DNA from: Cephalotus follicularis
Taxonomy: Eukaryota > Streptophyta > Magnoliopsida > Oxalidales > Cephalotaceae
Reading direction: 5' to 3'
NCBI GenBank assembly: GCA_001972305.1
Contig: BDDD01001450.1
Coordinates: 124,001-188,000, forward strand
DNA: 64,000 nucleotides
Positions within the stretch are counted from its first letter, which is position 1, and every line of letters starts with the position of its first letter. The position numbers and the translations under genes are program-made. Shown piece after piece: positions 55,044-64,000 of the stretch. The notes beneath the pieces were generated by a model that saw only the letters and a list, made by a program, of their open reading frames with translations, was not told the DNA's origin and did no database searches.

Positions 55044-57964
55044 TGACACGCCCCGTTCCCGAGCACCCCCACCCGAGGACGGCCGTGCCAGGTGGAAGGA
55101 TCCCCCACCTCGATCCCTAACAAAAACCCCAACAAACAAAGACTAACACTAAGGCCAAGGGAAGGCATTAAAACAAGCTACCGAGGAGAGCCACGCTCCC
55201 CAGGCCAAATGCACCTAAGGCATAGAAACAAGAAATACCCATGCACAAGGAAACGACAACGTTTGACATAAGCTAAGCCTGAGATCAAGACAAGGGCCTG
55301 GGGACAAATGCCAAGCATGGGACAACTACCCGAGGTCCCCCAAATGCTCAACTTACAGTAAGGAGATGGAATCTCACCCCGGCCAGGTACCCAAGGGATC
55401 CACCAGGGCTCACATGACAAAACGTCTCCAGGGACCGAGCTGGTCCGAGGTCGGGAGGACGGGCAAAACTAAGGAAAACTTACTAGATCTCTCTGAACGC
55501 CTGCGAGCATGTCGGGGGACAAACACCCGAGGATGCCACCAGACCTCAGCTTAGGGTCAACCAACCCGAGCTGCGACGTCAACCAAAGGTTTGACTAACC
55601 AAGAACGTTGCGACCCCTCCCCCGACATCTTAGAAGAGGTGCCTCACACAAAAGGCCCCGAGGAGAAACATTTAAGTTTCACTAAGGCCAGGACTGGGGA
55701 GACCTGCTCCTCTTCCCAAGGTCAAACGACCCCCGAACTCATACGTCGTCCCTACACCCTAAACACTTAACATAAACAACGACAAGGCCGGGTAAACAAC
55801 TCATAACAACAAAGTATATAAAACAACAAGTGAATTATATAAGGTCTCGGGAAAAAATGCCGAGGACCCACAACATCCAGGAAATCATATACATGTTTAC
55901 AAAAAGAGGATTTACAAGACATAGACATCAACAAGTCTATACAAAAACCCCAAGAATGTCCCCAAATGCATGAAGGTGCCCGTGGCCTAGGAGCCATCCT
56001 AAGGTGCTGTGTAAGGCGTTTACCTCTTTTAACACGCTGTCCTTAGTGGATCTCAAGAACCCTGCTGCCCTGCTTCCTTTGCACACAAAACTGAGAGGGG
56101 ATTAGTCCAACTGACTAGTGAGTAAAATCAAGGAATATCTTAGGCAAACCCACTTCCACCGGGGTGCCAAGAGCCAAGGTAAAACGTTCCCTGCCCCAGC
56201 TGGGCCGAAGACAACTCATATCCACTGCTCAACAAAACAAGGAAGAGGTGAAAATATACAAAGATATCGATATAAAGGAAACCCGAGGAGACGTCAGAGC
56301 TACCAAATCAATGACCGACCTCAAGGAAAGAAGATAAATAACAGATTATATGTCAGAACATGCTAAGGATCCGAGGATCAACAAAAGATCATACTCCAAG
56401 GATCAACATCTATCAGGGGACTACTGGTACTGTATCAATCACAAGCACATTCCATACACGCTCATGCACACATCATACTCACACACTTCCATAGCTGGAA
56501 CCACCTTGCCAAGCACAAATAAAAACTCTGTTGATGATCCATCAACGTGGTCATGGGCTACAAGATTGTACACATCCCCCATATACGCATATAGATACCC
56601 ATTTCCAAAGCACCGCATGAACATCGGTAGAAGGGCTATGCCAGCACTGCTTCCCCAGCAATCACATGTTGGCACACCTCACTACATGAACAGAGATCGA
56701 GGGGCTACGCAAGCCCACCACCATCGGCAATCACGAGCTCAGCACTACACCATATGAAAATTGATCGAGGAGCTAACTCGTCGGTAATCACATAGCGTTA
56801 GTATCGTCCAACGGGCCCGCGAATCACCGCTACGCTCCACCCTTGACGAGATGACAGAGGAGAACATCGGCTCAAAGGTAAGTGTATCACCACATAGACC
56901 ATCTCGTGCCGGCAATCTCATGACCGAGGACTCCATTATGGCCTGACTAGAGAAGATATCGGATCCTCGACTGCCCTCACACATCATTCCATCATAGACC
57001 AATGAAATGAGCAGATCCGGGTATGGAACCCAGGCACAGTCATGCTCAACAGTTCATCATAGACAATGGCAATGCTGAATGGAATTGGGATCGAACGCCC
57101 ACTCCCCCATCAGCCCAAACAAGTCTCATACATAACCAAGTAACCAGTAACCAGTAACTAATACCCAAGGACAAAAACACATGATATCAAAATAAAGCAT
57201 TGAATACTTAAACAGAAAGGGGAAACAACAAGTTCAACCCAGGCATCGAGACAACAGTATTCACATGCAATATCAACAGATGATAGCAGAAGAAATCCTA
57301 GTCAAGATAATATCATGGAAGGGCATATAAGCAGTAAACTCTCAGTTATCAATTGATAGAAAGAAGAACATCCCACTCACTAGTATCAGTAGCTTCCTAT
57401 GCTAGCTTCCTTGTTGTGCGTACTCCATGCCTAGATCCTCCTCCACAAGACCAACACACAACAATGCTTGGCCACCATGAACAAACATCTCTGAAGTTAT
57501 GCATGAACCACATACATCCATGAAAACCAAGGCAAAGCTCTTCCTCAGCCTTAAAAAACGTTTCAACACCAACAAAGCAACGTACCACAACCTACCGAGG
57601 AGGACGCTTACCTGCTTGAGGCATAGACGGGTAAGGAAAGTCCCAACCTCAAACAACAATCGAAGCTTCAGAAGAAAGACGAAGAAGAAAGATGAAAGCC
57701 CACTCTCTCAAATGCTTCTTTAGGCGTGAGATGATGGATGTGATGTCTGCCTAAAGCCAACTGCCAATTTTCCTAAGTAAGCTTTGCACACTTCCCAACA
57801 CCAATCAAATATCTCTTATCATATTGGGCCTCAACCAAACCCAAAGCAAAATAAACACTTCTCCAAGAAAAGAAGCCCAAGCCAACCACAACCAAAAAGA
57901 AAAAAAAAAATTTCCCCCAAGCCCCAAACATCAATTTACCAAAAAATTAATGAGGGTCATTACA
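55044..57964 (-). repeat. Element L 3' LTR
   Basis: 2,921 bp. On the element's strand it starts TGTAATGACCC (57964) and ends GGGGCGTGTCA (55044). It is GC-richer than the other LTRs (CCCGAGGA and CACCCGAGG blocks near 55070 and 55530). It has no GTCGAC-core array. Frames at 56118-57723 are not recognised. Confidence 0.92.
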
Positions 57965-57977
57965 TCCTCTCCCCCTT
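57965..57977 (-). promoter_or_regulatory. Element L polypurine tract
   Basis: On the element's strand AAGGGGGAGAGGA lies directly before the LTR start TGTAATGACC. Confidence 0.92.
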
Positions 57978-57991
57978 AAGGAATTTTGTCC

Positions 57992-59690
57992 TCAAAATTC
58001 CAGCTCTGGTCCAGGGAACAGGTCAGGGTAACGCTCCCTCATCTGGTCCTCACGTTCCCATGTAGGCTCTCCTGCTACATGGTTTCTCCACAAGATCTTT
58101 ACCAAGGGATTGGTCTTGTTCCTCAACACATTTTCTCCGCGGTCTAAGATCTGCTCTGGGGTTTCCTCATAAGCCAACACTGGTAAATCCTCCTCGGACA
58201 ACACCACTGGGTCAGTCAACACATGGGAAGGATCAGCAAGATACTTCCTCAACACAAATACGTGGACCACGTCGTGCACCCTGGCCATCCGCTCGAGCAA
58301 TGCCAGACAATAAGCCACTGGTTTGATCCTTTGCACAATCTCAAATGGACCTATGTACCTTGGGTTAAGCTTCCCACGCTTGCCAAAATGAACAATCCCC
58401 ATGTAAGGTGATACCCTGAGGAAAACCTTGTCACCTACAAAGAATTCCAAGTCCTTCCGGTGTTTGTCTACGTAGCTCTTCTGCCTATTCTGGGCCGCCT
58501 GCAAATGATCTCGGATCACCTTCACCTTCTCTACTGCATCCTGTACCAACTCTAGTCCTAACAACCTATGTTCCCCTACCTCATTCCAACACAAAGGGGT
58601 TCGACAACGTCTGCCATACAAAGCCTCATAAGGAGCCATACCAATGCTCGTCTGATAGCTATTGTTGTAGGCGAACTCGATCAAAGTCAAATGGTCATCC
58701 AAACTTCCTCGAAAATCCATGACACAGGCTCTCAACATGCTCAGACTACCCATCGGTCTGAGGATGGTACGCCGTATTGAGTCAAAACTCCGTACCCAAC
58801 GTCGTCTGCAAGCTCTGCCAAAATTTTGATGTGAACCTCGGGTCTCAATCCAAAACGATGCTGCATGGGCTCCCATGTAACCCGATCACACCGTCCACAT
58901 ACAACCGAGCTAACTTGTCCAAACTGAAGTCCTTCCTTATAGGTATGAAGTGAGCAGAATTGGTCAGACGATCGACAATCACTCATATTGCATCATGCTT
59001 ACTCCTCATCCGAGGAAAACCTGTGACAAAGTCCATCTATATGCTATCCCATTTCCATACTGGAATAGGAAGCGGTTGAAGAAGACCTGAAGGCTTTTGT
59101 CGCTCAGCCTTCACCTACTGGCACGTCAAGCACCTTGCCACGAACCTGACAATCTTACGCTTCATGCCTCACTACCAAAAAGACTGCCATAGGTCACGAT
59201 ACATCTTGGTACTTCAAGGATGCATTGACCAAGGAGAACGATGAGCCTCTTCCAGGATCTCTTGCTTTATAGTTTCGACATGTGGTAAACATATCCTCTC
59301 TCCAAACACAAGAGCACCATCACCCCTGATGTGGAAGTCAGTCTGAGAACCCTCTCTGACTTGTTTCATCAACTTGGCCAACCTCCAGTCCTTCTCTTGC
59401 ACTTCCCAGATCTTCTCTTCCCAAACAGACCTCACTCGCAAAGAAGCGAACATCGCTCCACTGTCCTCCGCAGACAGCTCTGCCCTCAAAGATCTCAACT
59501 ATTCCAACATCGGCAAGTAAACCAACCGTACATGAGCCAAGGAAGCGGAAGACTTCTTGCTCAATGCATCATCAACCACGTTGGCCTTACTAGGATGATA
59601 CTCGATGGTACAATCATAATCCTTGATGAGCACGATCCATCTCCTCTGCCTCATGTTCAAATGTGGTTAAGAAGACAAATACCTCAAACT
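57992..59690 (-). pseudogene. pol: Element L integrase with chromodomain-like tail
   Basis: The N-terminal part (59690-58880) is broken. The core shows [37 protein letters not shown] and QKSYVDKHRKDLEFFVGDKV. The C-terminal domain has FGKRGKLNPRYIGPFEIVQ and, at the end, PEQILDRGENVLRNKTNPLV with EPTWEREDQMRERYPDLF, typical of the tail of Tekay/Del integrases. Between 58876 and 58740 the FHPQTDGQ region is frameshifted and garbled. The stop is near 57992. Confidence 0.9.
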
Positions 59691-61553
59691 CTAGTGGTCA
59701 GTAAAGATCTGGCAGACCTCACCATACAGATAATGATGCCATATCCTCAAAGCAAACACCACCGCAGCTAACTCCAAGTCGTGCGTAGGGCAATTGAGCT
59801 CATGAACCTTCAACTGTCGAGAAGCATAGGCAATAACCTTCCCTTCTTGCATCAACACACAACCAAGGCCATGAAAAGAAGCATTACTGTAAACCACAAA
59901 ACCAACTCCCGGAGAAGGTAGGGTCAATACCGGAGCTGACGTTAACCTATCCTTCAGCGTCTGGAAGCTCTTCTCACAGTCCTCTAACCAAACGAACTCC
60001 ACATCCTTCCTTGTCAACTTCGACAGAGGAGCTGCTATTGTCGAGAATCCCTCCACGAATCTTCGGTAATAGCCAGCAAGTCCAAGGAAACTGCGCACTT
60101 CAGGTACGCTCCTAGGTCTTTCCCAAGCCAAAATGGCTTCAACCTTCCTCGGGTCCACATCAACTCCATGGCCTGAGATCACATGGCCCAAAAACATAAC
60201 CTTGTCCAACCAAAACTCACACATACTGAGCTTAGCATACAACTCATTGTTTCTCAAGGTCTGCAAAACAATCCTTAGGTGTTCCTCATGCTCACCCATA
60301 CTCCGCGAGTATACCATAACGTTGTCTATGAACACCACCACAAAGCTGTCCAAGAAGGGTTGGAACACTCGATTCATCAAATCCATGAAAACGGCAGGTA
60401 CATTGGTTAAACCAAACGGCATAACTGAGAACTCGTAGAGACCATAACGAGATCTGAAGGCTGTCTTCGGAACATCCTCTTCCTTCTCCTTCAACTGGTG
60501 ATATCTAGACCGAAGATCTATCGTAGAGAACACACAGGCGTCTCGCAACTGATCAAACAAGTCATCGATCCTTGGCAACGGGTACCTGTTACGCACAGTT
60601 ACCTTGTTGAGTTGCCTATAGTCGATACACAAGCGCATAGCACCATCCTTTTTCTTCACAAAAAAGACCACAGCACCCCATGGAGAACTACTAGGTCGGA
60701 TAAATCCTTTATCCAACAAGTCTTCAAACTGTACCTTTAGCTCTTTCAACTCAACGGGTTGCATACGGTAAGGAGCAAGGGATATACGAGCTGCACCAGG
60801 GATCAACTCAATCTCAAAGTCTATTTCTCTGTCCGGAGGAGGACCTGGTAACTCATCGGGGAAGACATCTGTAAACTCACAAACCGTAGGTATGTCCCCT
60901 ACCTCTGGCTTAGACATCCGAGTATCCACCACATGAGCTAAGAATCCTTGTGCACCTTTACCCAAAGCCTTACGTGCAACCATAGCTGCGATCAACTTTA
61001 GAGGTGCCGAGCGCTGCTTGCTAATTAGCTCCATGCCTAACTCATCGGGCAAGCAAAAGGAAACAACCTTACGCGAACAATCGACCACTGCTCGGTGCCT
61101 TACCAGCCAATCCATGCCAAGGATGACATCAAAGTCCTAAATCTTGAAGGGGATAAGGTCAGCTACAAAACTCCGTTCCTTGATCACAACATCATAACCC
61201 CTGTAGACTCGTTCTACACGGTAACTCTGGCCCGTAGGAATAGATACAACGATCCTTTCGTCCAAGGAACTTAACACTCCACATGCATGTATGCAAAATG
61301 CATGGGCAACAAAGGATAAAGAGGCTCCCATGTCAAACAAAACCGTGGCATCTCTGCCGAAGATAAGAGCCTTACCTATAGCCACGTCCGTGGATCCAAG
61401 AGTATCTTCTATGTTCTGAGCATAGACTCTAGCTGTCGCTGCTGGTCTACCCTGTTGATGACTTCCACTAGCCCTGGATGATCCCACTTGCGAAACCATT
61501 GATCCACTTCTGGCTCCCGTAGGTTGTCTATTAGAAGCAGCTAATCCAGGCAT
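59691..61553 (-). pseudogene. pol: Element L protease, RT and RNase H
   Basis: The protease active site reads FDMGASLSF near 61335 (expected DSG/DTG). A TAA near 61138 splits the frame; the next 474 codons hold [39 protein letters not shown] and [10 protein letters not shown]. The RT box is FIDN: the second catalytic Asp is Asn (codon 60321-60323). RNase H begins [11 protein letters not shown], its first catalytic Asp also Asn (59883-59885). The frame ends at FTDH, 59691. Inactive. Confidence 0.92.
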
Positions 61554-62744
61554 TGTCGAGGTCTACTGAGCTTGTGGACAATTCTCCTTGATGTGCCCGA
61601 CCTGGCCACATTGGAAACATTCACGGGTCTCTGCTCTACAGTTGCCAAAATGGAAGCGACCACACCTCTGGCACTTGGGAGGCTGTTGAGAAACTGATGA
61701 ACTCGGGTGCTTGCTCTACTGTGCACCACTGGTTGTAGGAGGACTCATCTGCTGTAAAGAAAATGTCCCATGGCCATCAGACTTGGTCTGTCCCCGATTT
61801 CCACCGTCAGCTTGCTTGTGGGGGAACCGTCTCCTTCATTTCCCTTGTCATCAAGAGGAACCCTCAAATTGAGCAGCCTGCTGTCCATCTCTCTTCTGTC
61901 CCTTTTCTTGGCGATTCCTCTACTTTGTAATAATTTGCTCAACCCTCTTGGCTAATACCACCAAATCTCCAGAGATAGTCCAGTTGGTTGCTACCACAGT
62001 ATGTCTCACCTCGGGATTCAACCCATCCAAGAATTTCTCACACCTCTCCTCTTGGTCTGCAACCAAAGCCGAAGCAAAATGAGACAACTCCATAAAGTGT
62101 TATTCGTACTGGGTCAGGGTCATATTCCCCTAATGCAAGTGCAGAAACTCTCTCCTCTGCTCATTCACAAAGGTATCCGCGAAGAAGTACTAACGAAACT
62201 CCCAAGTGATCATAGCAACGTCGGTATGCCTAGCTTGGAGAGCTTCCTATCATCGAAGAGCATTCTTCCTTACCAAGAAGATGGCAAGTCCAACGCGTGA
62301 GTCGTCGGAAACTCCCATCTGTACAAAGATCATCTCAAGATGATTCAACCATGCCTCTGCATCCACTAGATCATCCGTTCTCTAAAAGGTTGGAGTGCCT
62401 AAATGTTGCAAACGTTCAACAAGTAAAGTTTAAGGTCGAGAACCACTCAAAGCTTGTGCTATCATCGTAGCAAACTGCATCCACTCTGCTTGACTACCAG
62501 TACAAATCGCAGGAGGTACCTGCGCTGCTGACTACGCTGACGGGACCTCAGCTGCCACAGCCTGTCCAGTCTCTTGTCAAACCATCCCAGGGTTAATCTG
62601 CAAACCAGGTCTAACATGAGGAAGTTCTTGATCCACATGTGGTGGGGAGGTCTCTCTTCCTCTACCGTGACCACGTTCTCTGGCTGGGGAGACCCCTTGT
62701 CCCCTACCCAAGCCACATTCTCGAATCTGATGAGGAGGCACCAT
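61541..62744 (-). pseudogene. gag: Element L gag
   Basis: The ATG at 62744 lies 112 bases inside the primer site. The N-terminus is R/G-rich. The capsid shows DAEAWLNHLEMIFVQMGVSD (about 62310-62370), FLDGLNPEVRHTVVATNW near 61980-62030 and RVEQIITK. A zinc knuckle CFQCGQVGHIKENC lies near 61580-61620, preceded by CQRCGRFHFGNC. At least seven in-frame stops. Overlaps the start of the protease frame. Confidence 0.87.
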
Positions 62745-62855
62745 CTACCTTCACATGTAAGGTTAGGGCATCACTAATATGTATACTACATGAAATGCAT
62801 GCAATGCATACCCCTCAAAGTCTCCAAAGAAAACACAAGGAAACTAAACTGGTAT

Positions 62856-62866
62856 CTCTGATACCG
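62856..62866 (-). promoter_or_regulatory. Element L primer binding site
   Basis: CTCTGATACCG on the plus strand, i.e. CGGTATCAGAG on the element's strand, one base off the usual TGGTATCAGAG. It lies five bases from the LTR end. Confidence 0.85.
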
Positions 62867-62871
62867 AAGGC

Positions 62872-64000
62872 TAACGTGCCCCGTTCCCGAGCACCCCCGC
62901 CCTAGGACGGCCGTGCCAGGTGGAAGGATCCCCCACCTGGATCCCTAACCAAAACCCCAATAAACAAAGACTAACACTAAGGCCAAGGGTAGGCGTTAAA
63001 ACACGCTGCCGAGGAGAGCCACGCTCCCTAGGCCAAACGCACCTAAGACATAGAAACAAGAAATGCCCATGCACAAGGAAACGAAAAGGTTTAACATAAG
63101 CTAAGCTTAGGATCAACACAAGTGCCTGGGGACAAACACCAAGCATGGGACAACTACCCGAGGTTGCCCAAATGCTCAACTTACACTAAGGAGATGGAAT
63201 CTCACCCCGGCCAGGTACCCAAGGGATCCACCAGGGCTCACCTAACAAAACGTCTCCAGGGACCGAGCTGGTCCGAGGTCGGGAGGATGGGCAAAACTAA
63301 GTAAAACATCCTAGCTCACTCTTAACGCCTGCGAGCATGCCCGGGGATAAACACCCGGGGATGCCACCAGACCTCTGCTTACGGTCAACCAACCCGAGCT
63401 ACGAGGTCAACCTAAGGTTTGACTAACCATGAACATTGCCACCCCTCCCCCAGCATCTCAGCAGAGGTGCCACGCACAAAAGGCCCCGAAGAGAAACATT
63501 TAAGTTTCACCAAGCGAGGGCTGGGGAGACCTACTCCTCTGGCCAGGGTCAAACGACCCCCGAACTCATACGTCATCCCTGCACACTAAACACTTAACAT
63601 AAACAATCACAAGGCCGTGTAAACAACTCATAACAACAAAGTATATAAAACAACAAGTGAATTATATACGGTCCCGAGCAAAAATCCTGAGGACCTACAA
63701 CATCCAAGAAATCATATACATGTTTACAAAAAGAGGATTTACAAGACATAGACTTCAACAAGTCTATACAAAAACCCCAAGAATGTCCCCAAATGCATGA
63801 AGGTACCCGCGGCGGAGGAGCCATCCTAAGGTGCTGCGTCAGGCATCAACCTCTTTCAACACGCTGTCCTTAGTGGATCTCAAGAACCCTGCTGCCCTGC
63901 TTCCTTTGCACACAAAATTTAGAGGGGATTAGTCCAACTGACTAGTGAGTAAGATCAAGGAATATCCTGGGCAATGCCACTTCCACCGGGGTTCCAAGAG
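62872..64000 (-). repeat. Element L 5' LTR, inner 1.1 kb, cut by window edge
   Basis: It matches 55044-56170 closely. Its terminal bases read GGGGCACGTTA instead of GGGGCGTGTCA, so the canonical CA end is mutated. It continues beyond the window. Confidence 0.92.

Larger units (their letters stand above)
55044..64000 (-). mobile_element. Tekay/Del-type gypsy element L (minus), 5' LTR cut by window edge
   Basis: Minus-strand order: 5' LTR (from beyond 64000 to 62872), primer site, gag, protease-RT-RNase H-integrase, polypurine tract, 3' LTR (57964-55044). It is the only element here with every part in order. It is inserted in Athila K; GATAG (55039-55043) is a candidate target duplication. The ~1.1 kb of the two LTRs that can be compared is about 92% identical by eye. 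Stops and active-site losses mark it as dead. Confidence 0.92.

Noticed and set aside
56118..57723. Several 60-135-codon frames as possible host genes
   Set aside because: All lie inside the element L 3' LTR between defined ends. None shows a recognisable domain.
1..64000. Endogenous pararetrovirus, DNA transposon, Helitron, rRNA or satellite arrays
   Set aside because: I looked for movement-protein or coat motifs, transposase DDE motifs outside integrases, Helitron ends, rRNA-like blocks and long tandem satellites, and found none I could support.

Overview
This window is a retrotransposon graveyard from a flowering-plant nuclear genome. It carries no host gene that I can support. Almost everything can be assigned to LTR retrotransposons of the Ty3/gypsy class (mostly Tekay/Del-like chromovirus type with 2.5-3 kb LTRs, plus an Athila-type element), two Ty1/copia remnants and one plant L1-type LINE. 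The plant origin is inferred from these lineages, from initiator-Met-tRNA primer binding sites (TGGTATCAGAG), and from the AT-rich, stop-riddled, heavily nested layout typical of pericentromeric heterochromatin.

Layout. 1-555: gypsy RT/RNase H fragment (+). 556-5193: two minus-strand gypsy LTR pieces. 5194-~5935: start of a plus-strand gypsy LTR. ~6010-10369: end of a copia element (RNase H, 3' LTR), split by a solo LTR of its own family in opposite orientation (target duplication ATATA). 10693-14737: degenerate LINE. 14738-28896: plus-strand gypsy element A, inserted in the LINE and itself split by gypsy element M (18803-26806, target duplication GTAAC); M in turn carries a minus LTR fragment. 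28897-30352: Athila remnant (-). 30353-35322: gypsy element B (-), with an in-frame deletion of the RT core. 35323-42119: gypsy element C (-). 42120-~45204: 3' end of gypsy element J (+). ~45205-46864: copia integrase/RT pseudogene. 46865-55043: Athila element K (-), with a miniature gypsy element F (47945-50187, target duplication CTTTC) in its LTR and gypsy element L (55044 to beyond 64000) in its pol.

No element looks autonomous. Reading frames are broken by stops and frameshifts, and several catalytic residues are lost (LINE RT YADG, element L RT FIDN, element C protease DPG). The nesting gives a relative order: LINE before A before M before M's inner LTR; copia P before Athila K before F and L; J before C.

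The most unusual signal is not a gene. LTRs from three retrotransposon lineages (Tekay-like gypsy, Athila, copia) contain arrays of a short, near-palindromic motif with a GTCGAC core, spaced at about 21 bp, close to two helical turns. Two flavours exist: CAGTCGRCTG in some gypsy LTRs, and GCGTCGACGC in other gypsy, copia and Athila LTRs. In related gypsy LTR families the arrays sit at matching positions although the motif differs. I do not recognise this array as a described element.
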